Source: Agelas oroides
Lineage: Eukaryota > Porifera > Demospongiae > Agelasida > Agelasidae
Direction: 5' to 3'
NCBI GenBank assembly: GCA_949130485.1
Contig: OX422190.1
Span: 5,742,861 to 5,806,860 of the forward strand
Length of the DNA stretch: 64,000 nucleotides
Part shown: piece by piece, positions 33,480 to 44,029 of the stretch
How positions within the stretch are numbered: the first letter of the stretch is position 1
Layout: each line of letters starts with the position of its first letter
Position numbers and translations under genes: made by a program
The notes under the pieces: model-generated
Told to the model about the DNA's origin: nothing
Database searches by the model: none
The model's input: the letters and a program-made list of their open reading frames with translations, nothing else

Positions 33480-33790
33480 CCTAGGCCTAACCCTAACCCT
33501 AAACTTGAAGGGTTTGAGGTAGTATTCATGTATGTAGTATCCCAGTCAACAAGATGACCACAGTTCCAAGCGTGTTCTGCCAGCACTGAGACATTGAAAT
33601 CTGCAGTCCTGACTGCTTTCTTATGTTTGCAACCAGTCCGGCCAACATATAGGATGCTAACCTGTTGCACACAGGATCCACTACATGACATTAGATAGTT
33701 GAAGGTCTGGCATTTGGTCCTTTGGTCTGGACAGCTGCTATCTGAAAGTGGTGGAAGGTTTGATCCATACTTGTATTTGGAGTGTGGCCA
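33480..33790 (-). mobile_element. GIY-YIG endonuclease fragment of a Penelope-like retroelement
   Basis: On the minus strand it reads CQTFNYLMSCSGSC, then ILYVGRTG, FNVSVLAEHAW and CGHLVDWDTTYM. These are hallmarks of the GIY-YIG nuclease domain carried at the C-terminus of Penelope-like elements. Only this part is present and it is an old, broken fragment. The TTAGGG-like run CCTAACCCTAACCCTAAAC lies at its end (33487-33505). Confidence 0.7.
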
Positions 33791-33915
33791 GGATGCATCT
33801 TACTGACTCAGAAATGTCTTGTATATAGGACAGACCACTGTCGATTGCCATTCAGGAGCCATTTATGGTAAGGTAGGTCTAAGAGGTGGTGCCGTGTGTC
33901 AGGTAATCAATTGTT
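33675..33915. repeat. Segment duplicated at 42665-42905
   Basis: Matching text includes ACATTAGATAGTTGAAGGTC, TTGGTCTGGACAGCTG and TATAGGACAGACCACTGTCG in the same order and orientation. It is part of a larger intron duplication (see 35520-36200 and 43440-43730). Confidence 0.85.
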
Positions 33916-34409
33916 GAGAGTACGTACCCATTCATTTCCAGCACACGGGAAATATTCTCCCCTTTGTTTGTTCTTTCTGTTACGGGTCAATATCCTGCTA
34001 GACAAGGTCCAGACAACAGCTGCCTTGTGTGAGAGGGGGTGACGGGAATCAAAACTCAGGTACTTGTCAGTGTGAGAAAACTTTTGGAATATGCTAGTAG
34101 AGCCATGGACCCATCTGGCTTATGTTGAAGTTGGATGTCAAGGAAGGGTAGAAACCCTTTGGACTCGCCCTCCACCATCAATTGTATGCTGGGCTCTATG
34201 CCGTTCAAATGCTGTGCACATCTTCAAATCTGTTCTCTGGACATACATCAACATACCTTTCCACAAAATGGATGTTGCATATGCTTGACTTGGCTTTATG
34301 CTGGTGCTTGTTTTGATCTTGTAGACACTACATAATACAGGATATGTTTCCTGCTCTGCTGATCCCATAGCTGGCTATTTCCAAGCTTGACGTCTGGCAT
34401 GGTTCTCTG

Positions 34410-35448
34410 TAGCCTCGTTCCCAGGCTTGTTCCAAAACTTGGAGAAAAGGGATTCGTATTCACTGATTGCACATGAGCTTAATTAGATATACTGCACTAT
34501 TGTCACATGAAATTATGCCAGCCTGACAGCAAGATTCCCTCATATGAACACTTAACAGATGCTTTCCGTTTCTGGAAGGTGTATGAATACAGCAATATAC
34601 ATCACAGCACACTGAGATTACACAGTATTACCGTATACTTTCTAATACGTAATTCGTACAAATTTTACTTTTAGCTGAACAATTTGATTAGAGTACAAAA
34701 ATTACTGAATATTCCGAGAAACGGGGGTGTGCGAATAAATAGAGTATTTGTACAAAGTGAATAGAAGAAAAATGCGTGCAAGTTCTCAACACCAAGGAAA
34801 CCGATCAGCAGGTACTTTTCTAACTTTGGTTAGCTGCCATCATGTATAACAACTAGTAACAAATAACTTTGGCTTCGATCTATGACTATGTGCATACATA
34901 TATATCTGCCTACGCTGGGTGAGCAAGTTTACGAGGCTCCACAACTTACACTTTACATAAAGATGTCAGTCGCACAAAGACTTCTTAGCCCACATCGAAG
35001 AATGAACTTACAGCATGTTGTACAGCATTCGCTGAACACTAGTCTCGCAAGGCTTCACACGAATAAACCTGCGGGAACATGCGGACTGACCCCCACTCGG
35101 CTTATTTCAACATTGTCCCTGCCCGTACGATCAGAACTAAGAGCCAAAAGAACGTGTTTATTCGCATTTGTGGACGTTAAAAACGCTCTCATCATATTTG
35201 CGTCAACTCAGAATGCTCAAACGTGCTTCCGCTGTATGAACAATAGAATAATAATTTCATTTTTACGTGTACAAATAAATTAGAGTATGTAAATTGCCGT
35301 TTTTTTCCCAGAAAAGGGGGGTGTACGAATTATTAGAAATTCTACGGTATGGGGAGTTCCCAAAATGTTGGGAAATTAAGCACATGGGCTTACAGTAGAT
35401 ACCATGCCGTTTTCTCCAATTTTATAAACAGGGCTGAGAACAAGGTTA
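34410..35448. mobile_element. TAGCCTCG-family TIR element with 9-bp duplication
   Basis: Left end TAGCCTCGTTCCCAGGCTTG, right end GGGCTGAGAACAAGGTTA. Exact GGTTCTCTG flanks lie at 34401-34409 and 35449-35457. More than two thirds of the element is a nested TA-flanked element (34631-35347). No transposase of its own. Confidence 0.87.
34631..35347. mobile_element. TA-flanked TIR element nested in 34410-35448
   Basis: Ends CCGTATACTTTCTAATACG and TTATTAGAAATTCTACGG are imperfect inverted repeats with TA at 34629-34630 and 35348-35349 (Tc1/mariner-type). GAGAAACGGGGGTGTGCG on the left and GAAAAGGGGGGTGTACGA on the right are further inverted subterminal parts. An open frame at 34882-35283 has no recognised domain. 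Confidence 0.75.
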
Positions 35449-35519
35449 GGTTCTCTGCTGGTGCTTGTCCCATGTGGCCAGTACAGAACGTGAGATCACA
35501 GTCCTCTGTACAATGAATT

Positions 35520-36200
35520 TATTGCTAACTTGCAACCATTGTGTCCAGCATCTATACTTACACTATGCATCAAATACTCCAATTCTGTTTCGAACCTGTT
35601 ATATATCTTTCCATAGTTAAGTGTGTCCTGCTATTCATATGGTACGCATTCTATGTAAATTCATGTCTGCCTTCTTGTGAGTGTTTGAGGACTTTTGCTA
35701 CTAAAAACTCGTAATTAAGTTGGTGTTAAATCATGCCTTGTTAAAACACAAATACTGGTACAAAGCAAGTTACCAGTCTTCTGTTTCAACTATTTTGGAG
35801 TCAAGAAGGAGGGCCTTGGTACATAGCAAAGCTGCAGCGACAACAGGCTCTTCTGAAGCCCAAGTAAGAAATTTATTAGCCTTGTACCCAGGCCGTCCAA
35901 AAAAAAACAAAAACACAGCCTGGTAACTTACCCAGGTTCAAAGTGTTGACTTCCGCTGCCCTAGAGTTGGCAGTACCAATCAAATTTCAGAACGTTACAC
36001 GTGACAGTTGAATTTAATTGCGTCATAAATGCATCACAGTATAACAAATGTATACCGCTAAGTGCTTGAAGCATCATTCCAAACGACATTTTCTTTCTGC
36101 TGACTTGTGTGCAACTACTACAGTACCTACAGACAAAGCAGTTTTCCTTACAGGAAGAACCTGTTCAAGAATAGTAGTTTGATACTAGTTAGCACACAGG
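35520..36200. repeat. Intron segment duplicated at 43440-43730
   Basis: Shares TGTGTCCAGCATCTA, GCATCAAATACTCCAATTCT, CTGCTGACTTGTGTGCAACT and AGTAGTTTGATACTAGTTAG in the same order. The 35.5-kb copy is longer because of insertions. It lies just upstream of the Ig exon at 36727. Confidence 0.85.
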
Positions 36201-36726
36201 TTTCTTTACATGCTTCACTATGTTTAACTTTCACGAAGTATGTTTGACTTCTCGCTCGCACTTTGGCTCAAAATATGTTTATATAAAGCTAAAAGACATC
36301 ATTGACCATATGTAAGTCAAACACATCATCCGTCAATAACAAGTTCACAAAATGGAATTGGGGAGTTGATGGACTGCACATTGGAATGGTGTACACATGT
36401 ACATATAAAAACCTACAGGATGAAGCTTTGCATATTAACTTCCAATTCGTTACTTTGATCACAGTCCTTGTGGCAACTTAGGTAGGCAGAAGGGGGGAGG
36501 TGACCCCGGCCTAAAGCTTTAGAATGCATTTTAGTCCTTTTGCAGATTTGTCATTCACAATTGTGCAGGAGTTGCATCAGCTCTATGGCAATTGTTCACC
36601 TTTACAACTTTCCAGACATTAGTGTCTTTTCCTTTCTGTATGCACATGATGTGTTGCTCACATCATTTACTACCTCAACACCACAACCCTTATTTTTCTT
36701 GAGTACTCATACTTCTTCTTTCCCAG

Positions 36727-37083
36727 GTTTAGCTGATGTCTGGTTCTCACTCAGTGGTACAACTTACCAGAACAACAGTATCGTGACCCTGGAGAACATT
36801 GGTGATAACAGTGATAATGCCTTGCTCTGCGAAACTAACCTCACTGCTTGTTGTAAACCTCCTTTTAGCAAGACTGCCTTGGGGAACTGGTTCTTTCCCA
36901 ATGGAACTAGAGTTCCTAGTAAGATGGATAATGTTAATGGAACATTCTCTAGAACCAGAAAGAAGATGGGGGTACGTATGCATCATAGAAGAGGTGGAGA
37001 GGATGGGATCTACCGGTGTGAGATACCTGATTCAACAAATATTACCCAGACCATATACATTGGAGTGTACAACACAAGCACTG
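36727..37083 (+). CDS. RTK-B exon 2: first Ig-like domain
   Basis: Exact 119-codon, phase 1-1 exon between tttcccag and GTGAGT. It encodes an extracellular Ig-like domain: GLADVWFSLSGTTYQN at the start, cysteines in ALLCETNLTACC, GNWFFPNGT, and DGIYRCEIPDS before IYIGVYNTSTG at the end. There are several N-x-S/T sites. It is closely related to the RTK-A exon ending at 302. A symmetrical phase-1 exon holding one Ig domain is the usual arrangement in animal Ig receptors and allows exon duplication without breaking the frame. Ligand unknown. Confidence 0.92.
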
Positions 37084-38099
37084 GTGAGTAACATTGTTGT
37101 TTACACTTCTGTGAGGTATAGTTTGAGTATGAGTTTCAAGTTCAAGTTTGAGATTTGAGTTCTAGTTGGCACGTGCTGTGTACTTGCACCATACAGTTGT
37201 GCACTTGCAACTGTGAGTTTCTAGTTCTAGTTGACATGTGCTGCATACTTGTACTGTACTAACATGTACCTGTGACTGCGCCAGTGAGAGTGTAGTCAGG
37301 TTGTTTTGTAGACCTCTGATCTTGACCTAAGGAGAAGGAAGCAAACTATGGTAGCCATATCTGTACAAGTGAGAGGAGCAAACCATATAGGGGACTCACG
37401 AGTCATGGCTTGTGTTATGGGTGTATTGGTTGTGGCATTATGAGCTGGAGCAGATTAATTAACACCCTTGAACTGCGGTTGTTGCATATTAGCGACGCGC
37501 GCGGGCATGCACTAAGTGCGACTGTCACAAGTAGCCAAGTTACCTACCGCACAAAGCTAAGAGTAGCCTAGCAAAACTTTGGGGTAAACCAGAACTAGAT
37601 CTCGAGTGGATTAGTTGGGAAATAAATAGTGCAAGGCAATAGGGAGGCAGATAGTAGTGTCTGAACTTTAAATCTTCGCATTTAGTAGTCTTGCATGCTT
37701 CTTGCAAATGCAGTAACTCACAAAAAAAAAACAGTATGGCTATGGCCATACCAGTATTCTGGCTCCTATGGTCTTGTGAGGCTACCATTGGTGGCATTGC
37801 ATTAATTATTTGCACGCAAAGTGCAGATTTATATGCATAAGGGAATTGCGGGTAATTCAGAACCGGTGGTATTTCAGAACACTTGCTGTTACTTCTACTT
37901 CTAAGTCTTCTTAGTACAAAGCACTTAATTGACCAGGTGTGAATCCACTGGGAGTCTTGAGCAAATTTAATAGTATCTACACCCAGATTGCATTCAATAT
38001 AAGGCTAACATTACGCAGAATGCCTACAACTGCAACAAGTTTTTTACAACACAGATAATACAATATTATACAAGACAGAAAAATCATTGAAAATGAAAA
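37084..38099. other. RTK-B intron 2, first part
   Basis: The start resembles the RTK-A intron start (AACATTGT.. ACACTT). Repeats of GAGTTCTAGTTGACATGTGC type near 37150-37260. No gene. Confidence 0.5.
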
Positions 38100-38545
38100 G
38101 AGATGTAGGAATGGCGTGCCAAAAAGTACACACACAAGGAAGGATATAAAAGTGAAGGTAAATACACAAAGCCTCATCCATCCCTACATCTTTTCACAAT
38201 AGAGTGAAGATGTAGGGACGGGGCTTTGCTGAGATAAGCAGCAGTTTTGTGCTAAAAACACGGTGAGTACTCGAACCATTCTCGAATTATTGTTGTTGAA
38301 CTAAGAAGAATGAATAACAAAAATGGCATTTTTGCTACTGCACACTTTTGCGTTGAGCTGTTTTCTGCAAGGCTTTTTGGCAACTTGAAGAGTCTTGCTG
38401 GTCATAAAAGCCCTGAAAGAGGAAGGTTGGGTGCTTAAATAAGCTTTTAGCGTATTTGTGGTGAAGTTATACGGCTTTTGCTTAAGTATTGCATATATTG
38501 CGCGTCCGCGCCAATCCTACATAGAGAGTCTACCGACTCTCTGAT
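38100..38545. mobile_element. Foldback-family element, truncated copy 3
   Basis: GATGTAGGAATGGCGTGCC at 38102 is the centre. It is followed by an arm matching 32510-32663 and ending with the hairpin AGAGAGTCTACCGACTCTCT (38523-38542) and GAT. More diverged than copies 1 and 2, with a large internal deletion. Confidence 0.78.
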
Positions 38546-39930
38546 ATGTTTCTAAATAGCATGGACTATATACTGCAGGGGGGTCAATAGCAGGTAAGCT
38601 GAAGTGTCCAGGTGATGGCTATAGCTGTAGAGGAATTAAAAGTAATACTGTGTATGTGGCAAGACAAAATTTAAAGTTTGTATTAGTACCTAGATAACGT
38701 TCAGTTATTCGTGTCTTTACGACTAAGTCAAACTCTAAAATGACTATAACCTAAATCTTCTGTTGAATTTGGCGCCTTCAAAACCTGCCTTATAAGATAG
38801 TTGTATGTTCGCACCTACTTTGTTAAGCAGCCAAGAAGGTGGCTATTGCAGCAGGCAACCAGCCCGGTTCTTGAGAATCCATAGTAGTCACAGTAGTAAA
38901 CTCAAAGCTCCTTAACACATGTTAAAATCCATATAAGGCAAGTGTGATCTGACACAAGATGGGTACACTAGTTAGACGCTCCATCGGGATCCACTAAGTT
39001 CACCCAACTTGATGTGGTGACGTCATAATTGTGTTGTGCGCATTGCACGTGCAGAGCGAAGATGGAACTGGATCCAGACATGCCGTTGGACATGTAGCTA
39101 GTACTGGGACTTGTTTGCATACCCAAAGTGTTTCAGCATGTTCTTACTTTGTGAGCTAAACTTTTACCTACAGGTAGCTATAATTTTATGGATTGTAGTG
39201 TTACAAGTATTTATTACAGGCAGCATAATTTCTGAAGAACTGTTCAGACTTTTCTAGTTTGTGAGCTAAAACCTCAGTGGTAGCTCTGAGTACTTGTATG
39301 GGGTACAAGTCTAGTCTTTACGCTTCAGTCTAGCTTCACCAGTCTACTTAGCTACATGCAGAATTTTCATCTGGACCCATGCAAGAGGTTTAAGTAAGTT
39401 TGTAGCTTGCATGTGAGCATCTTGGGGTACAGTGGTACTTGACCATATTAGCTGAAAGCAAGCTATGACCGGAAACTTGTCCCTCAGTTAACAACTTGTA
39501 CAAAACCATCGCTAGAAGGCTTGAAGCAAAACAATACACCAAGAAATGCCATAGTCACCATTGTATGCTAGATATAATATATATTGTGCAATCTTGCATA
39601 GATAAAACAGATTGCACTTAGACTGTGATGACTCCATTTGAAAGAGCAGTTGCACTCAGCAATTGATCACATTAATTGCTTACCAGTGGCAAGGTCTGGT
39701 GTTATCAGTGACTTTGTCACACGGGGCTGTGCTTACAGCACAAAGAATGTCGTCATTGTCTTTTAAATCTGGATCTCATGATGCTGATGACATGCTGATC
39801 AGTTTACAAAAGTTTCTTGGGTCAGCAAAGACTCGTTTTTTGTTTGGCTCAAAATTTGACAATTTTGCTTACACAATGTAATTACAATCATGCTTTCTTC
39901 AATCTTCAAAATTGAAGAAAGTGAAAATGC
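38546..39930. other. RTK-B intron 2, no gene recognised
   Basis: Contains the isolated phrase GAGCATCTTGGGGTACAGTG (about 39416), resembling the end motif of the ~530-bp array units. Otherwise nothing supported. Confidence 0.45.
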
Positions 39931-39932
39931 CG

Positions 39933-40005
39933 GCAGTTACCGAGAGTCGAACCCAGGACACCTCTGGCTTGAGCTGCCAGTGCTCTGCCACTGAGCCACA
40001 ACAGC
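39933..40005 (-). tRNA. tRNA-like sequence (SINE head or pseudo-tRNA)
   Basis: On the minus strand it has A-box-like GTGGCTCAGTGGCAGAGCAC, a strong stem CTGGC/GCCAG with loop AGCTCAA, and B-box GGGTTCGACTC. The acceptor arms pair poorly and U33 is absent, so it is not a convincing functional tRNA. The formal anticodon would be CTC. A second copy lies in opposite orientation at 40435-40508 with shared upstream sequence. Confidence 0.5.
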
Positions 40006-40434
40006 CAGACAACCACCAACCCTCACAATCCTCTGTATGTACTGTACTTTCCTCTTTTTTCACCTCATAACATCAAAATTCCTTTATTTCCAGCATGAGA
40101 GCACATGTCAGTGCAAGATTATCCTGAAATCACTATGATAGGTGATCGACTTTGTGGAATGTGACATACATTAGAGTACACATGCTAGTTTTTGTGCCCG
40201 TCGTACCTCAGTGTTGATACTACCAAATGATAAGAGAATGGAGGCAAGATACTCTGAGCATTTAGAGTGAGAAAATCACTCAGCGTGGGTTCTTTCCTGG
40301 TGGAGAGAATTTTCTGGTTGACCCCTAACGGAGGTCTGATGGCACATACCGAGTGGCTGCCAGGTGTGCAACTGAGGCATTCAGTACCACCTGTGCAGTA
40401 CATATAGAGCATTGTGAGGGCTGGTGGTTGTCCA

Positions 40435-40508
40435 GCTGTCGTGGCTCAGTGGCAGAGCACTGGCGGCTCAAGCCAGAGGTGTCCTGGGTTCGACGCCCGG
40501 CAACTGCC
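40435..40508 (+). tRNA. tRNA-like sequence, inverted partner of 39933-40005
   Basis: GTGGCTCAGTGGCAGAGCAC, stem CTGGC/GCCAG with loop GGCTCAA (formal anticodon CTC), B-box GGGTTCGACGC, then CTTTTC as a weak terminator. The acceptor pairs at 5 of 7 positions. The shared flank GGTGGTTGTC before both copies suggests a tRNA-derived dispersed repeat. Confidence 0.5.
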
Positions 40509-40559
40509 GGCCTTTTCACTTTCCTCTATTTTCGCCTCATAATATCTAAATTCATTTCC

Positions 40560-41930
40560 AGCATGAGGCAAGATGCTCTGAGCAACATACATGTTCCGTA
40601 CATGTTAACACAGTTAGGTCATCACGATCAGATCTATCTGATTCTTGGGACACAGGTGGTATGGTAAAAAGAGGAAGTATTCCAACACTGAGATATGTAT
40701 GTTCCATTCCTTACCCGTATGTTAGGTTTGTTTAGGAGTTACTACTGAGACCCGTGACTTGTATCAGTTGCGTATGTGTGAATACCATAGCTCACAGCAG
40801 ACTTGAAGCCCACTGTATATGGTATACATACCCGTGCAAGTGCAAGTATGCATACGTATGTTTGTACTTTGGTATGTTCACATTGACATACCTGTCCCAG
40901 TACGTTTGAAATCGTACCTGTCAAGTATGGTAACCCTGTGGTACAGTACAGCAATGGTCGTATGCAGCTATGACCAAGTCCCTACAGCTACAGTTTCTAG
41001 TCAGTTTTTAGCAGTTACTGTCAAGTTAGCTACACGACAAGCTGTGATGCCTCAACTGAGTAGGCAGCCTAATGTCTGGTCACAACATCAGAGTGAGAGA
41101 TTGGCAGTAAAGAGGAAGTCTCTGCTGTACATTCTTTACTTGTAGAGAACTGATAGATAGTGTCCTTGTTCTCTGGCCATTTTACAATACACCTGTTCAG
41201 TCTTACTCTTCTACATTGCTCATTTTATATCCCTCCTTATACTATAGCTAAATGAAATACTGCAATCTGATTGGTCATTGCAGGTAGTATAAATCACTTA
41301 TACCACCTGTAAATTGAACTTATACCACTTGTAACTGAAATGTGATATCTATAGATAGTAGAGTAGAGATAATAACTGAAATTGCAGTTTAATACCATGA
41401 AGCGCTACAAATATAGCCACCAGTTCTCATACGGTTTCCGTACGCAAAGCGCTAAGCTCGTTAGCGGTTATATGACAATGGCTGCCGAGTCTGAAGACAT
41501 AGCTTCGGATAGAAAGCGCTTGGCTCGACAGCGATGGTCTCGAACTTAACCTGTTCACACAGAGTTTGCCTACAGTTTCAATGGGAGCCATAGGTAGCTA
41601 CTATTCAAGAAAGCGCTAGTACTCGCTCAACACAACACTCACCAGAAAGTTCACGATGTCATGGGGCGGGACATTTCGGTCTCATTCTCAGGCGCTCTGA
41701 ATTTGAATTCGGGTTTTGATTTCCAATCCCTAGCGAGCGTTGCCGAGCAAGTACAAAGTTGAATCGTTGCAAGGTAAACGGTCAACGAACAGCTTGAAAG
41801 AGAGCTCATTCATTCAGAATTTGAACTGTAGCTGTTGCTAGGCAGTTTTGGTGCTAAGGAGAGAAATGCACACAGTTTTGTTGCCAAGGAGAGAAACGAT
41901 TTGATTGGCTATAGTATAAATACCTTATAC
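40560..41930. other. RTK-B intron 2, no gene recognised
   Basis: AT-rich with short direct repeats (ACTTATACCACCTGTAA / ACTTATACCACTTGTAA near 41290-41340; GGAGAGAAA repeats near 41860-41900). Nothing else. Confidence 0.45.
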
Positions 41931-41933
41931 GAT

Positions 41934-42063
41934 GAAACCCTCGGGGCCTACGGGATCTAGATCCCCTTGGAAACCATAAACACCCTTGCTCTTTGCACGT
42001 GGGTGTTTATATAGGTTTCAGCGGGTATCTAAATCCTGTAGACCCCTCGGTTTCATCGTATAA
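41934..42063. repeat. Imperfect hairpin repeat (TTATACGATGAAACC)
   Basis: TTATACGATGAAACC at 41934 pairs with GGTTTCATCGTATAA ending at 42063. Inner arms ATAAACACCC / GGGTGTTTAT also pair. A small foldback or MITE. Confidence 0.8.
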
Positions 42064-42275
42064 CCTATATTCATAGAGAGGGTCATCTCACACATTGGTG
42101 GGGGCAGGAACCAACAACTGCTATTACACACACACTGTACTTAAGTCTTATGCCTAGATCTAGTGTAAAGAGCTTTTATGCATGTCGATTTTGTACTTTT
42201 GCCACTACCCTATCACGCTTTAAGAGCATGCCAGTTATACATTTCATCTTGCCACACTTAACTCTATCCATGCAG

Positions 42276-42563
42276 GTTCACCCAATGTAACTGGTTTAAC
42301 TTTTCATGACCAGTCCAGGACCCTCACCTGCAACTCTACTGGTGGACCTGCTACCACTGTCACCTGGAGGAGAGATGGGGTTGTGATAACTCTCAATGAT
42401 ACCCACCAGCAGACCAAGAGATTAGTTGATGATGTTAATGGTACCTACCAGACAGTGCTCACCATTGACCCATCTGTGGGTTGGAGTGACATTGTGGGAA
42501 CATACAACTGCACGGTGGAGAATGTCAGGGGAGAGTCTTCAAAGACAGTGGTTGTACCACCAG
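42276..42563 (+). CDS. RTK-B exon 3: second Ig-like (C2-type) domain
   Basis: Phase 1-1 exon of 96 codons between atgcag and GTGAGA. The domain is a canonical Ig fold: TLTCNSTGG (first Cys), TVTWRRDG (core Trp), then GTYNCTVENVRG (Tyr-x-Cys) and the closing strand KTVVVPP. Several glycosylation sites. It joins exon 2 and exon 4 in frame. No counterpart was found between the RTK-A exons, so RTK-A either lost this domain or never had it. Confidence 0.92.
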
Positions 42564-42659
42564 GTGAGACTTAAACCCTCATACATTCCTACTCTTCGTC
42601 TATACCACTGTTTTAGATGCATATACACCACCATACTGTAGAAAAACATATTGTTTGCT

Positions 42660-43330
42660 GCTAAACATGTTGTGGACTGGATCCAATGTATGACATTAGA
42701 TAGTTGAAGGTCTGGGATTTGGTTCTTTGGTCTGGACAGCTGTTATCTGAAAGTGGTGGAAGGTTTGATACATACTACTATTTGGAGTGGGGCGAGGATT
42801 CGTCTTACTGACTCAGAAACTTCTTGTATATAGGACAGACCACTGTCGATTGTGATTCAGGAGCCATTTGTGGTAAGGTAGGTGTAAGAGGTGGTGCGGT
42901 ATGTCAGGTTAATCAATCGTTCAGGATACCCATTCTTCTCTACAATGAATTTATTAGTAATTTGCAACTGTACAAGTCTCATTTGGTAGGGACTGTGGCT
43001 TCTATTGTTTCTTCTCTTTCTGTGGTTCTTCCGCTTGTCCGAGCAAGGGCGGGTGCCAGCGGCAGTGAAGAGATTGTAGAGCTTCCTCTGTTTCCTTCTG
43101 GCACATCTCTCGCTCAGTCGGGCGGTCGAATTGGAGATGGTAGTGAAGGTAGCCTTGAAGTCAGAGCATTCTCGGAGCTATAGCGTACGTTGTTTATACT
43201 ACGCTACTGTTTGCATTTTGTGACTATAAGTTGCTAGCATGTGTTCATTTCATATTGTACCTGAGGAAGACCCAGTTGGGTCGAAACGTTGTACAAAAAT
43301 GCAACACCTGGCCCATCGTGGTTCACTCTC
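42660..43330 (+). mobile_element. Penelope-like retroelement 3' fragment (tentative)
   Basis: A stretch duplicated at 33675-33915, then a region reading YNEFISNLQLYKSHL..., and a tail CCTGAGGAAGACCCAGTTGG followed by GTCGAAACGTTG. Tails of this form are common at the end of GIY-YIG-type Penelope-like elements. Old and broken. The boundaries are approximate. Confidence 0.45.
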
Positions 43331-43439
43331 CTAACTTCATGTACTAGAGCCCCCAGTGGACCCGAAAACCCGTAAGTCTGTTGTTGTAGCGGGTACTTGA
43401 CTCCTATCACATTAATTATATTTAGGAATACACAAATGA

Positions 43440-43730
43440 CATACTACTACAGCAACCAATGTGTCCAGCATCTACACTTACATTATGCATCAAATACTCC
43501 AATTCTGTTTCACATGACAGTTACAGAATTTACTTGCATCATAAATGAATCACAATATGAATGAATATACCGCTAGTGCTTGGAGCATGTGTTCCAAACA
43601 ACGGTTTTGTTCAAAGTCCTTCTGCTGACTTGTGTGCAACTACTACAGTACCTTCAGACAAAGTGGTTTTCTTTACAAGCAAGAACCTGTTTAAGAGTAG
43701 TAGTTTGATACTAGTTAGTACTTACTGTTA
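43440..43730. repeat. Intron segment, partner of 35520-36200
   Basis: The same ordered phrases (TGTGTCCAGCATCTACAC, GCATCAAATACTCCAATTCT, CTGCTGACTTGTGTGCAACT) in the same orientation. It lies downstream of the second Ig exon. Confidence 0.82.
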
Positions 43731-44029
43731 GTCGGACAGATCGACATCGGTGAACAAGAGTGAGTCTACTGCAAGTGGTGTGTCGACAGATGACAAGTAA
43801 GACAGCAACCATCCAATATAAGCCTGTAACGAGTCTTACTGCCTCTACGCCCTTGCTCCAGTCTTACCTGTAGTTCATTCAATAAGCCAAACCAAGTTGC
43901 CTAAAATCACCATCTCAAAGCACAGTTAAACCCTCATTCACTGTCATCCTGTCTCCATTCCATATGCACATTGGTCCTGTCCACAGCCCCCAAATGTATA
44001 TGCGGTATCCAATCCAATATAAATCAGTC

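Noticed and set aside
43000-43190. Frame with LVRARAGASGSEEIVELPLF as a possible host gene
   Set aside because: It sits between Penelope-like sequence and a typical retroelement tail, so a retroelement origin is more likely.
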